Assembly: GCA_002327335.1 (NCBI GenBank)
Contig: DCVH01000032.1
Span: 1-35,775, forward strand
DNA from: Patescibacteria group bacterium UBA2193
GTDB lineage: Bacteria > Patescibacteriota > Minisyncoccia > Moranbacterales > DUUL01
Reading direction: 5' to 3'
DNA: 35,775 nt
Of the stretch, positions 1-9,001 are shown in pieces; within the stretch, counting starts at the first letter, position 1, and each line of letters begins with the position of its first letter. The notes under the pieces were generated by a model. That model searched no databases. It was not told where the DNA came from and was given only the letters and a program-made list of their open reading frames with translations. A program made the position numbers and the translations under genes.

Positions 1-633
1 AAACCTTATTATTATTTCGACATCAAGGGTTACCGAATTATTGTTTTGGACGGTAATAATAAGCTAGGAGCAGAAGGAGCTATTGTCGATACCACTGGAG
101 ATAACCAGTCTTATCCAGGTCTTATTGACCACAACCAAATGAGTTGGCTTAGATCCCTCCTGGAAGAGTCGAGGGGTTATCAAAAAATTGTCTTTGTTCA
201 TCAGCCCTTGATAACAGAAGAAAGTAAAAATCAAGAGCAGTTATTTTTGGGAGGAAAAGAGTTGAGAAAATTATTTTCAGAAAATAAAGTAAAGGCTGTT
301 TTTTCAGGTCATACTGAAAGATTTTGTTATTTAAATGAGGATGGAGTTGATTATTATGTCTTACAGGGATTTTGGAAAGCTAATGGAGGGCTGAAAAAAG
401 AACATCAATTTAAAGATGAAGGAATTTTTAGTGAAATTTTGATTGACGGAGAGGTTGTGAGAGTTTCTGTTTTTCATAATCCAACAGCTAACGAAAAAGA
501 ATTGGACAACGGATATATGACCTTTGATTTAACTTCTGAAAATTCAAATTGTCTTGACGGAGAGAAGTTGTTTCATAAAGAAGATAAGGTTGAGGAAATT
601 GAAGAAGAAAAAAGTATCGAAGTTATTGAATAA
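1..633 (+). CDS. Metallophosphoesterase, C-terminal part (cut by window edge)
   Basis: The reading frame is open from base 1, so the gene begins upstream; the first possible start (TTG at 46) is internal. The visible part begins YYYFDIKGYRIIVLD, the usual core strand of calcineurin-like phosphoesterases, followed by the helix with QMSWLRSLLEES, the KIVFVHQPL strand and VKAVFSGHTE. In the family these last two segments supply metal-binding histidines (HxP-like and GHxH). Here the final motif reads GHTE, so the last metal histidine is replaced, which makes activity uncertain. The protein ends in an acidic Glu-rich tail. It lies 30 bases upstream of the first membrane glycosyltransferase, same strand, so it may belong to the same surface-glycan operon. 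The substrate cannot be told from sequence. Family call fairly sure, function not. Confidence 0.7.
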   Translation, partial: KPYYYFDIKGYRIIVLDGNNKLGAEGAIVDTTGDNQSYPGLIDHNQMSWLRSLLEESRGYQKIVFVHQPLITEESKNQEQLFLGGKELRKLFSENKVKAVFSGHTERFCYLNEDGVDYYVLQGFWKANGGLKKEHQFKDEGIFSEILIDGEVVRVSVFHNPTANEKELDNGYMTFDLTSENSNCLDGEKLFHKEDKVEEIEEEKSIEVIE

Positions 634-663
634 AAAAAGAACTAAGTTAATATATTAATTTAA

Positions 664-2406
664 ATGAATAAAATAAAAGTTCATTTTAAGAAACACTGGC
701 ATCCCTATGTTTTAGCGATAATTATTTTGGTGTCATCCCTTATCCATTTTTGGAAATTCGATGCGAATCTTCTTTTCCGAGCGGATCAATCAAGGGATGC
801 TTATTATGCTAAGGAGGTTTTTGATAATGGCTTTAAATCTCTTCGGTTGCTGGGGCCTAAAGTGGATCTTGCTTATATTGATGGAGATTTGAATCCTCGA
901 GGAGAAACTTTGCATTTAGGGCCATTTTATTATTACTTACAAACATTTTTTGTTTTTCTTTTTAATGATGTTCAGCCATGGGTGATTGCTTTGCCGGATG
1001 CCCTGTTGTTTATTTTCGCAATTCCCTTATTTTATTATTTTAATATTCAATTTTTTTCCAAGAATAATAGTCTTTTGATAACAGCGCTTTTTTCTTTTTC
1101 TTTTTTTAACCTGATGTATTCAAAATTTAATTGGAATCCTAATCAACTATTTTTTTGGGAAATATTATTGGTTCTGAGTCTATTTAAGCTTATTAATTTG
1201 AAAGATGAAAAAAAAGGGAAGTGGATGATCTTTTTTGTTTTAAGCCTGCTTGTTATTTCCCAACTGCATTTTGTTGCATTCACTGGATTCGCAATTCTTT
1301 CTTTTTGTTTTTTGTTTTTTCTCCCTTTTTCTAAAATTTCTTTCAAGTTTTGGATGGCTTCGTTGTTGTTGATATTGGTTTTTAATCTGCCAATGATCAT
1401 TAGCGAAGTGAAAAATGACGGGGATAACTCAAAGCGCTTTCTGTCTGCAATAACGAGGGAGCAAAAAGAAGCAAAGTCGTTCTCCAAGAAAGTCTCAAAG
1501 ACTTATGATAAATTTGGAGAATTTTTTGCATTCAACCTAACCTCTTTTAATGAAAAAGAAATTTCTTTTGTAGAAAAAGCGGGTGGGCTTTTCTTTGTTA
1601 TCTCGATTATTTTTATCTTTTTTCTCCTTTTAAAAAATAAAACGCTAGTTTTTATTGAAAATCAGAAAATTTTTTCCTGGATTGTTTTGCTTTGGGCAGC
1701 ATGTTTCTTTCTTACTTTTTTTAGAATTTATAATAAATTGAATAACGAGCGATATTTTGTGGCAATTTCACCTTTGGTTTTTTTGATGCTTGGAGGTTGG
1801 TTTTCTTTATTAGAAAAAATAAAAATAAAGAGTTTGGGGACTTTTTTGATGGTTATTTTTACTGCTTTTCTTTTATTCTTTAATTTTCAAGCAACTTATT
1901 CTTGGTATGCTGCGTTGCATAGTAATAATCAAGAGAAAGAAATTAAGTATAGTCGCAATCTAAAGCTTGGACCACATGATGAATTAATAACTTTTGGTCA
2001 AATGAGTGATGCATTTGATTATATTGCCAGACAAGCCGAAGTTCAAAATAAAAAAGTATGTTTGCGGAATTCAAACTATCAATATAATTTAGGATTTGAA
2101 TTTATTCGAGATACAAATTACCCGGATATTATTTTTAGTCGTTTCAGTTCGACAGACAACTATTCGGATTGCTTGTATTTTATTGTCGGCAGGACATTGA
2201 AAGGAGAAAAAGATATTGAGGAAGAGTTTTTGGTTAATTTTAAAATTAAAGATTCAAAGCGTTTTAATGCTTTAACAGTTTGGGAGTTAAGCCCAATAAA
2301 TGAATCAGCTGGAAAAAATAAAGGAGTGGAAATTGAAGAGAAAGAGACAGTGTTAAGAGCTGAAACATGGGGAGATCTCTTTGGAAATCCTCCCTATAAT
2401 AAATAA
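664..2406 (+). CDS. GT-C membrane glycosyltransferase, family 39-like (paralogue 1)
   Basis: A 580-residue polytopic protein with an N-terminal membrane segment (about 15-30) and many further hydrophobic segments up to about residue 420, then a soluble domain. After the first segment it has ADQSRDA (Asp41), the place where ArnT/PMT-type enzymes keep their catalytic acidic residue, then LLGPK and HLGPFYYY. A YSKFNWNPN loop and a VKNDGDN loop are shared with the three paralogues downstream. Such enzymes move a sugar from a polyprenyl-phosphate donor to an acceptor outside the membrane. The C-terminus is a charged linker ending in ETWGDLFG. The start has no Shine-Dalgarno sequence. Family call strong; donor and acceptor unknown. 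It is followed 10 bases later by paralogue 2. Confidence 0.85.
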   Translation: MNKIKVHFKKHWHPYVLAIIILVSSLIHFWKFDANLLFRADQSRDAYYAKEVFDNGFKSLRLLGPKVDLAYIDGDLNPRGETLHLGPFYYYLQTFFVFLFNDVQPWVIALPDALLFIFAIPLFYYFNIQFFSKNNSLLITALFSFSFFNLMYSKFNWNPNQLFFWEILLVLSLFKLINLKDEKKGKWMIFFVLSLLVISQLHFVAFTGFAILSFCFLFFLPFSKISFKFWMASLLLILVFNLPMIISEVKNDGDNSKRFLSAITREQKEAKSFSKKVSKTYDKFGEFFAFNLTSFNEKEISFVEKAGGLFFVISIIFIFFLLLKNKTLVFIENQKIFSWIVLLWAACFFLTFFRIYNKLNNERYFVAISPLVFLMLGGWFSLLEKIKIKSLGTFLMVIFTAFLLFFNFQATYSWYAALHSNNQEKEIKYSRNLKLGPHDELITFGQMSDAFDYIARQAEVQNKKVCLRNSNYQYNLGFEFIRDTNYPDIIFSRFSSTDNYSDCLYFIVGRTLKGEKDIEEEFLVNFKIKDSKRFNALTVWELSPINESAGKNKGVEIEEKETVLRAETWGDLFGNPPYNK

Positions 2407-2416
2407 AAATGATTAA

Positions 2417-4015
2417 ATGAAAAAAAACTGGCATTTTTTGGTTTTATTGGCAATTATAATTATTGCAATTTTTGTTAGAACCTATAATTATCATAATTGG
2501 TTATATTTTGAAGCTGATCAAGCAAGGAATGCAAAAAATTCAATAGAGGCAATAGAGGAAGGAGTCCAAAAAATTCCATTGTTGGGTCCAAAGGCGGGCG
2601 GGACTGATTTCCACCTAGGCCCCATTTCTTATTATTTTGAGTATGCATCCGGACTAATTTTTGGTATTGATTCCCCAGAAGTTTTCGCTTTTTCTAACTT
2701 ATTTTTTATTTTATTGGCCATTCCGCTTAGTTATTATTTTCTAAATTTATTTTTTGTAAAAGAGCAGAGTCTTTTGATTACAGCAATTTTTGCTTCTTCT
2801 TATTTGATAACGCAATATTCTCGTTTTTCTTGGAACCCAAATTCGATTATATTTTGGGGGTTACTTTTTATTGTGAGTGTTTACAAGACAGTTTCCGATA
2901 AGAATAAAAAACATATTGGATGGTGGCTTCTTTTGGTGAGTTTGAGCTATGGGATTGTCAGTCAACTTCATGTAATGGCTCTTTTGGGCTTTCCTTTGGT
3001 GGCACTATTTTTTTGGTTTTTTTATCATCCGTTAAATATAAATTGGAAATTTTGGGCCGGAGCTGTTTTAATTTTTCTTGTTTTATATTCACCATTAATT
3101 GTTTATGACGTGAAGACAAATGGTGATAACACAAGAGAGTTCATAAAAGCATTTAGCGTTAAGTCAGAAAAAAGAAGTTTTTTTGAAAAAATAGGAAAAA
3201 CAACAGAACAGTATGGCAAGTATTATTCATTAAGTATTTTTTCTATTAACGAAAAAGAACTGAAGGATGTGCGATGGCTTGGCTATTTGTTGATAAGTTT
3301 TTCTTTTGGTGCGAGTTTTGTTTTGGTGCGAAGAAATAAAAAAGAAAGAAATAATGTTAACTCGTTACCCAATGAATTTTTTGTTTTAATTGGAGGGTGG
3401 TTTTTGGTATTTCTTCTTTTGAATTACAAATTGGCTTTTGAAATTGACCAGCCAAGATTTTGGTTCTCATCTTTTTTTATTCCATATATTTTACTAGCCA
3501 TTCTGATTAAAAGTGTTTGGAGTAATAAAATAGGAAAAATAATTTCAATTTTTATTTGTATTTTTATTGTTACAATAAATTTAAGTGCTGTATTGAATTG
3601 GTATGAGGGGATGAAAAATCAAGATGAGAAAAACAGGTTTAGCAGAAAAATTTCAAGTACTTCTTTAATTCAAAGCGATTTTATTGCTTACGGTAAAATG
3701 GAAGAGTCGGTCGATTGGATAAGAGAAGAATCAAGAAGTAGTAAGAATGTTGCTTGTTTTAATAGTCCATCGACTTATTTGGCTTCTTATAAGTTTATTT
3801 TCGACAGAAACTATCCTGATTTTGAGGCAAAGCGCATTAACAAAACAATAGAAATGAACTTAGCTGATAATTGTGATATTTTTGTCATCGACCATGGCAA
3901 TAATTCAGCGGATGAGATAACTAATAGATTTTTTCAAAAAGGAGTAAAAATAAGCCTTAAAAAGGGCTACCAAACAGGATTAATAACTATTTGGAAAGCC
4001 TCTTTTGAGAAATAG
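2417..4015 (+). CDS. GT-C membrane glycosyltransferase, family 39-like (paralogue 2)
   Basis: A 532-residue polytopic protein with the same plan as its neighbours: signal-anchor-like first segment (about 7-20), ADQARNA with Asp34 in the first outer loop, LLGPKAGG, HLGPISYYF, YSRFSWNPN, VSQLHVMA, and VKTNGDN, then about ten membrane segments and a soluble C-terminal domain of about 120 residues. The family transfers sugars from polyprenyl-phosphate donors on the outer face. This copy has Asn instead of Asp in the DQxR(D/N)A motif and is the only one of the four without the acidic C-terminal extension and W-x-D-(V/L)-F tail; it ends in TIWKASFEK. It starts 10 bases after paralogue 1 with no clear ribosome site, so translation may be coupled. 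Confidence 0.85.
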   Translation: MKKNWHFLVLLAIIIIAIFVRTYNYHNWLYFEADQARNAKNSIEAIEEGVQKIPLLGPKAGGTDFHLGPISYYFEYASGLIFGIDSPEVFAFSNLFFILLAIPLSYYFLNLFFVKEQSLLITAIFASSYLITQYSRFSWNPNSIIFWGLLFIVSVYKTVSDKNKKHIGWWLLLVSLSYGIVSQLHVMALLGFPLVALFFWFFYHPLNINWKFWAGAVLIFLVLYSPLIVYDVKTNGDNTREFIKAFSVKSEKRSFFEKIGKTTEQYGKYYSLSIFSINEKELKDVRWLGYLLISFSFGASFVLVRRNKKERNNVNSLPNEFFVLIGGWFLVFLLLNYKLAFEIDQPRFWFSSFFIPYILLAILIKSVWSNKIGKIISIFICIFIVTINLSAVLNWYEGMKNQDEKNRFSRKISSTSLIQSDFIAYGKMEESVDWIREESRSSKNVACFNSPSTYLASYKFIFDRNYPDFEAKRINKTIEMNLADNCDIFVIDHGNNSADEITNRFFQKGVKISLKKGYQTGLITIWKASFEK

Positions 4016-4033
4016 GTTGAAAAGAGAAAAATA

Positions 4034-4062
4034 TTGATAAAAGTCTTCATTTCTGTAATAAT
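4034..4062 (+). promoter_or_regulatory. Candidate promoter for paralogue 3 and the GT2-GtrA gene
   Basis: TTGATA (4034-4039), then 16 bases, then TAATAAT (4056-4062), in the 78-base gap before the third glycosyltransferase. This is the only sizeable gap in the first 5.9 kb of the cluster. Support is the hexamer match and spacing only. Confidence 0.4.
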
Positions 4063-4093
4063 GAGGAATATCTATTTTTATTTAAGATAAAAA

Positions 4094-5905
4094 ATGTTAA
4101 AAAATATTTACAATGAAATAAACAAAAGTAAGAAGACAACAGCAGGATTGTTTTTGATAATTTTCTTGATCGGAATTTTCTTAAGAGTTTATCAATATCA
4201 TGATTGGCTTTTCTTTAAGTGGGACCAGGCTCGAGATGCGATGATTATTTCTGAGGCGATTGAAAATGGACCGAACTATCTTCCCCTTCTAGGTCCTCGC
4301 GCTACAAAAGTTGGAGATGACTATCTTCGCCTTGGACCAGCCTTTTATTATTCTCAATATGTTTTTGGGGCAATGTTTAATTCAACTGCACCAGAAGTAT
4401 TCGCTCTCCCCGATACATTTTTTGCAATTTTGACCATCCCTTTACTTTTCTTGTTTTTAAGATTGTATTTTAATAGAGTTAATTCTCTTTTAGGAACAAC
4501 TCTTTATGCATTTTCCTTTTTGGTTGTGCAATATTCTCGTTTTGCTTGGAATCCTAACTCCGTGCCTTTTTTTATGTTGCTTACTTTTTATGGAATGTTG
4601 ATGACATTGCGTTCTAGTGAATGTAGAAAGAAACTTCTTTGGCTTTTGGTGTGGATGTCATCAGTGGCAATTGTTACGCAATATCACTTCTTCGCCTTTT
4701 TCGGACTTATTGCTATTATGGCAGCCTATTTTTTCTTTTATCTGGAGCCTTGGAAGATAAGAGGGTTTTTAATTAAGCTTAAAGGAATTTTTAATAAAAA
4801 AACTATCGGATATGTTTTAGTTTCTTTGTTCGTTTTTTTGTTTATTTATACTCCAGTGATAATAAGTGACATGAAAACTGACGGGAGCAATGTGAAAAAC
4901 TTTGTTGGAGCTTTCGTTGAAAAGCCAAGAGACGACAAGAATTTTGGGGAGAAGCTTATAAGAAATTTCAGAGAGCAAGGGAAGAATTACAATTTAATAG
5001 CAACGTCTTTTTGGACGAGAGAGGGGAAAAAGGCTGATCCTTATCCGGTTGGGTTTGGATTGTTTTTGATGATCAGTGGCATAGTTCTCTCTTTATGGCA
5101 GAGAAATAAAACTAACAACGAAAATAAAAGAGACTTTTTATTGTTAATGCCAGTTTGGATTATTATGTTTTTTTTAATTACTATTTCTGTTTCATATCAA
5201 CTTCGTCCGAGATATTTTGTGCCGGTTTTTCCAGTGCCATTCATTGTTTTGGTTTTATGGTTTAGTTTTTTGAGAAAAAAAATTGCAAAAGGAGGCTTAG
5301 CTTTTGTGTTAGTGATATTTTCTGCTTTTCTTTTAATGAATTTCTATGGAATAGCGGCTTGGTTTAAAGATCAACATATTTCACAGCAGAGAAGTTTTTC
5401 TGTTGATAGGGATTTTATTCTTAAAAAACAGGACGGTGTTACTTTGGGACAATTAGAAAGGGCTGTTGACTATATTCATAAAAATTTTGAAGGAACAAGG
5501 GTTGCTTTTTATTCAAAGGCAGAATATAAACAGCCCATTATCTACTTAGTGAGTCAAATAAAGCCGAACAGGTTAAAAGAAGAAGCAGATCACATCGGCA
5601 GTGCCAGAGATTTAGTTGGTTATAGTGAACTTTTTGTTGTTGGAACCGTGAAAGGAGGGGTTAAATCTATTCCGAAAGATATTGAGGCATGTGTCGAAAT
5701 TGTTTTATCTGAAGAATTTGGCCAAGTAATGGTCTTCAAGATGAAAATTGATCAAAATAAGGTTTCTGAGTTTATTAAAAATTCTGAAAACAAGGGAGGA
5801 AAGGAAGATTTAAAGGAAAACAATGAAGCATCTTCAGAAGAGGAGGACGAGGTGGAAGTGGAAGACGGAAAGACAGAGAGATTGCTCTGGAAGGATGTTT
5901 TTTAA
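4094..5905 (+). CDS. GT-C membrane glycosyltransferase, family 39-like (paralogue 3)
   Basis: A 603-residue polytopic protein. The first membrane segment spans about residues 17-30, followed by KWDQARDA (Asp44), LLGPRATK, RLGPAFYYS, YSRFAWNPN, VTQYHFFAF and MKTDGSN, the set of motifs seen in all four paralogues. Known members of the superfamily use polyprenyl-phosphate sugars and act on the outside of the cytoplasmic membrane. The end of the protein is an unusually acidic stretch (about residues 570-592) that finishes in ERLLWKDVF, nearly identical to the tail of paralogue 4. It has a candidate promoter of its own and is followed after 15 bases by the GT2-GtrA gene, which probably supplies its donor. 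Acceptor unknown. Confidence 0.85.
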   Translation: MLKNIYNEINKSKKTTAGLFLIIFLIGIFLRVYQYHDWLFFKWDQARDAMIISEAIENGPNYLPLLGPRATKVGDDYLRLGPAFYYSQYVFGAMFNSTAPEVFALPDTFFAILTIPLLFLFLRLYFNRVNSLLGTTLYAFSFLVVQYSRFAWNPNSVPFFMLLTFYGMLMTLRSSECRKKLLWLLVWMSSVAIVTQYHFFAFFGLIAIMAAYFFFYLEPWKIRGFLIKLKGIFNKKTIGYVLVSLFVFLFIYTPVIISDMKTDGSNVKNFVGAFVEKPRDDKNFGEKLIRNFREQGKNYNLIATSFWTREGKKADPYPVGFGLFLMISGIVLSLWQRNKTNNENKRDFLLLMPVWIIMFFLITISVSYQLRPRYFVPVFPVPFIVLVLWFSFLRKKIAKGGLAFVLVIFSAFLLMNFYGIAAWFKDQHISQQRSFSVDRDFILKKQDGVTLGQLERAVDYIHKNFEGTRVAFYSKAEYKQPIIYLVSQIKPNRLKEEADHIGSARDLVGYSELFVVGTVKGGVKSIPKDIEACVEIVLSEEFGQVMVFKMKIDQNKVSEFIKNSENKGGKEDLKENNEASSEEEDEVEVEDGKTERLLWKDVF

Positions 5906-5920
5906 TCTAAAATTAAATTT

Positions 5921-7042
5921 ATGGATAAAAATGCTTTAACCATTATCTTGCCGACATTTAATGAAAAAGATAATGTTGGTCCGATTTTGCAAGGAATTAA
6001 AAATGCTATGAATGGGAAAGGGATTTCTTTTGATATTTTGTTTGTGGATGATAGCAGTGATGAGACACCGGAAGAAATCAATAAGCAGATTCAGATTAAT
6101 TCAGACATCAATATTCAGATGATTCATAGACCCAAAGAGGAAAGAACTGGTTTGGCAACTGCTTTTATTGAAGGATTTAAAAAGGCTCAAGGAGATTATA
6201 TTTGCTGCTTGGACAGTGATTTGCAACATCCTCCAAGCGTTATTCCAGCTCTTTTTGAAAAAATAGTTGAAAAAAAAGCGGACATATCAGTCGCAACTCG
6301 ATATACAAAAGGAGGAAGTGCCGAAGGGCTGGGGAGTTTAAAGACTTTCTATGGGGTTTATCGTCGAGCAGTTTCTTTGGGTTTCAAATATTTCACTCAA
6401 ATAATTTTTATTCCAACTAGGAAAACATCAGATCCGCTTGGAGGTTTTTTTCTTTTTAAGAAAAGTATTCTAGATGGAGTCGAATTATATCCAAAAGGAT
6501 TCAAGATTCTTGTTGAGGTTTTGATGCGAGCCAATTTCGATAAGGTGGTTGAAGTTCCCTATACATTTCTTGCAAGGGAAAATGACGAAAGCAAGGCGAC
6601 GCTTAAACAGGGATTGGAATTTTTCAAACATCTTTGGAATATTTTTTTTACTGTGCCGGAAGCAGGAAGATTTGTGAAATTCTGCATTGTTGGTGGAAGC
6701 GGAGTAGTGGTTAATATCGGAATTTTGTATTTTCTGGTTGAATTTTATGATCTTAACAAAAATGTTGCTTGGGCAATTGCGGTGATTCTTTCGATTTTAA
6801 CCAATTATATCCTGAACACCCTTTTCACTTATGGTGATAAAAAATCTCCGACCAGAAAAGAGAGCTTGAGGAGAGTGACTCTTTATTATTTAATTTCTTT
6901 CTTTTCAATGATATTTAACTGGGCGGTATTTACCGGAGTTATGTATTTTGGCATTCATTATGTATTGGCCGCTTTCTTGGGAATTCTTGTGGCAACGGCA
7001 GTAAATTTTATTTTAGTCACCAAGTTGGTTTGGCGACTTTGA
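5921..7042 (+). CDS. Polyprenyl-phosphate hexose synthase (GT2, DPM1-like) fused to GtrA domain
   Basis: A 373-residue protein in two parts. Residues 1-235 form a family-2 glycosyltransferase like dolichol-phosphate mannose synthase: ILPTFNEKDNV at the start, FVDDSSD for nucleotide-sugar binding, and LDSDLQHPP with the metal-binding DxD. Residues about 250-373 are a four-segment GtrA-type membrane domain starting RFVKFCIVGGSG. The enzyme should place a hexose on a polyprenyl phosphate at the inner face; the GtrA part anchors it or helps flip the product. Such donors feed GT-C enzymes, four of which surround this gene. The fusion is known in bacteria. Which sugar is used cannot be read from sequence. 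Stop is TGA, evidence against a UGA-recoded genetic code. Confidence 0.88.
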   Translation: MDKNALTIILPTFNEKDNVGPILQGIKNAMNGKGISFDILFVDDSSDETPEEINKQIQINSDINIQMIHRPKEERTGLATAFIEGFKKAQGDYICCLDSDLQHPPSVIPALFEKIVEKKADISVATRYTKGGSAEGLGSLKTFYGVYRRAVSLGFKYFTQIIFIPTRKTSDPLGGFFLFKKSILDGVELYPKGFKILVEVLMRANFDKVVEVPYTFLARENDESKATLKQGLEFFKHLWNIFFTVPEAGRFVKFCIVGGSGVVVNIGILYFLVEFYDLNKNVAWAIAVILSILTNYILNTLFTYGDKKSPTRKESLRRVTLYYLISFFSMIFNWAVFTGVMYFGIHYVLAAFLGILVATAVNFILVTKLVWRL

Positions 7043-7059
7043 TAATTGGTATAATTATC
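7041..7059 (+). promoter_or_regulatory. Inverted repeat over a TATAAT box before paralogue 4
   Basis: GATAATT - 5 bases - AATTATC, a perfect 7-base inverted repeat that overlaps the stop codon of the preceding gene and surrounds TATAAT (7050-7055). It could be an operator placed on the -10 element of a promoter for the fourth glycosyltransferase. No good -35 sits at 16-18 bases (TTGGTT is 19 away), so the promoter is tentative. Confidence 0.35.
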
Positions 7060-7092
7060 ACTTAATGTAAAAGTTGTACGAGCTATGATCGG

Positions 7093-7159
7093 ATCCCACA
7101 CAAGTAAGTTATTTTGCCAAACGTTCCTAAGGTGTCAAAATAACTTACTTGTGTGGGAT
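7093..7159. repeat. Perfect 24-bp inverted repeat (long hairpin)
   Basis: The arms at 7093-7116 and 7136-7159 are exact reverse complements (24 of 24) around a 19-base loop. No T run follows on either strand, so it is not an ordinary terminator. It sits in the 199-base gap between the GT2-GtrA gene and paralogue 4, inside the likely 5' leader of the latter. Possible roles: an RNase III-type processing site, a transcription or translation brake, or a solo palindromic mobile element. No second copy was seen in the window. Confidence 0.8.
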
Positions 7160-7241
7160 TCCTGTGGTTATTAGCTGGGAGCATATAGCAATATATTGTA
7201 TTAAGTTGATAGGAGTAGATTATGGTTAAACATAAAAATAG

Positions 7242-8999
7242 ATGGATAAAATTATTGATTTTATAAAAAAACATTGGCTTATTTTGGCTTTTGTTTTTGT
7301 CATCATCGGAGCATTTGCCATAAGAAGCTATAATTTCAGTGATTGGCTTTATTTCAAGTCTGATCAAGTTCGAGATGCAAAATTGGCGGCAATGGCTTTT
7401 GAAAATGGTCCAGGAGAGCTTCCTTTGTTGGGGCCAAGAGCGGCTGGAACATTTTTGAGACTCGGACCGATTTTCTATTATGAAGAATATTTATCAGCTA
7501 AAATTTTTAACAGTATTGAACCACATGTTTTTGCTTTTCCTGATTTGCTGTTTTCTCTTTTAACAATTCCGCTTTTTTTTATTTTTCTTAGAATCTTTTT
7601 TTCTCAAAAAATTTCTTTTTTGACAACAACTCTGTATGCTTTTTCCTTTATCATCATTCAGTATTCTCGTTTTGCTTGGAATCCAAATCAACTGCCTTTT
7701 TGGGGGTTATTTTTCTTGCTCTCTCTTTTAAAATCGCACAGTGAAGTGGACAGAAAAAAAGCGGGGTGGTGGTTGGTTCTTGCAGGGCTTAGTTATGGGA
7801 TTGTCAGTCAACTTCATTTTATTGCTTTTGTTGGATTTCCTGTTGTTGCTTTTTTGTTTTGGATTTTTTATTTTCCAAGAAAAATTAACTGGAAGTATTG
7901 GCTTGGCGCAATTGCCGTTGGTGCTTTTTTGTATATCCCTGTTATTTTAAGTGATATTAGCACGGGAGGAGACAGTTTGCGACAATTCATTTATGCAGTT
8001 ACTTCAAAAACAGAAGGACGGGCGTTGGGATTGTTTGAAAATTGCAGAATTATTGTCATTTCCCTCTTTATGTTTTTAACCTCTTTCGGTCACAAAGAAG
8101 GAATTGTTTCTGCTTTAGCCGGCATTTTCCTTGTTGTTTTTGGAGTCGGGGCGCTTGTTTATTTTTGGAAAAAAGAAAAAGAGGCTCGACCGTTTATTTA
8201 TCTAACTCTAGTTTGGTTTTTTGTTTTTATTCTTTTACAAATAAAAACGAATATTAGTTTAAAGCCAAGATTTTTCTTGCCGATTGCTTTCTTGCCGTTC
8301 ATTTTTTGGGGAGCAATTTTAAAAGCAGTAGAAAGTTTTGGCTATAAGGCAATTACCCTTGTTGCATATTGTTCTTTTGTTGTTCTTTTGTTGATGAATT
8401 TTAATGGGATAAAGATCTGGATTTCGTTTTTATCTAGCCAAGACCCTTCTCAAATTAGTCGAAATATTTTTTTACAACAAGATGACGGAAAAACTTTTGG
8501 AAAGATAAAAGAAGCGACTGAATTTATGGCAAAGAAAGGACGGGAATCGAAAAAAACAGTTTGTTTTTATGCCGGGGAGGATTACAAACGTTCCTACGAA
8601 TATATTTTTGATGTCTATTATCCGGATGTGAAATATGACAGAATTAGTAAGGCAATAAAAGACAAGAGTGATTGTATTTATTTCTCAATCGCAACTGCAA
8701 AAGAGGAATCCAAACTGATTTCAAGCCGTTACGTTGATTATTTTGATTTTGGAAATTCTCATGAGTTTGGGACAATCGCGGTTTGGGAGATTTATCCGAG
8801 AGAAGCTTTTATAAATTATGATAAAGACGAGGATGAAAGCAGGGAGGAAAAACTTCAGGAAGAAGATGATGTTTTGGAGGAAGAGTTGGGTGTTATTGAG
8901 CAGGAAATAGAGGAGGGTGGCAACAAAGAAAACAAGCCTCCGCGAAGAAAGGAGCGAGTTTTTTGGAAAGACGTTTTTGTTCCAACGGATGCAGAATAA
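7242..8999 (+). CDS. GT-C membrane glycosyltransferase, family 39-like (paralogue 4)
   Basis: A 585-residue polytopic protein with the family set: first membrane segment about 13-27, KSDQVRDA (Asp41), LLGPRAAG, RLGPIFYYE, YSRFAWNPN, VSQLHFIAF and a final soluble domain. The C-terminus has a long Glu/Asp-rich linker (about 530-565) and then RVFWKDVF, as in paralogue 3. The ATG at 7242 lies 26 bases after AGGAG (7211-7215). A nearer ATG at 7222, in another frame, opens a 14-codon reading frame that overlaps this start, so translation may be coupled to a mini-ORF, or the site may be poorly used. It ends three bases before the convergent lspA stop, with no clear terminator between. Confidence 0.85.
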   Translation: MDKIIDFIKKHWLILAFVFVIIGAFAIRSYNFSDWLYFKSDQVRDAKLAAMAFENGPGELPLLGPRAAGTFLRLGPIFYYEEYLSAKIFNSIEPHVFAFPDLLFSLLTIPLFFIFLRIFFSQKISFLTTTLYAFSFIIIQYSRFAWNPNQLPFWGLFFLLSLLKSHSEVDRKKAGWWLVLAGLSYGIVSQLHFIAFVGFPVVAFLFWIFYFPRKINWKYWLGAIAVGAFLYIPVILSDISTGGDSLRQFIYAVTSKTEGRALGLFENCRIIVISLFMFLTSFGHKEGIVSALAGIFLVVFGVGALVYFWKKEKEARPFIYLTLVWFFVFILLQIKTNISLKPRFFLPIAFLPFIFWGAILKAVESFGYKAITLVAYCSFVVLLLMNFNGIKIWISFLSSQDPSQISRNIFLQQDDGKTFGKIKEATEFMAKKGRESKKTVCFYAGEDYKRSYEYIFDVYYPDVKYDRISKAIKDKSDCIYFSIATAKEESKLISSRYVDYFDFGNSHEFGTIAVWEIYPREAFINYDKDEDESREEKLQEEDDVLEEELGVIEQEIEEGGNKENKPPRRKERVFWKDVFVPTDAE

Positions 9000-9001
9000 A
9001 A

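Noticed and set aside
46..633. Start of the metallophosphoesterase at the TTG at 46
   Set aside because: The frame is open back to base 1 and the upstream codons continue the family core, so the gene is cut by the window edge.
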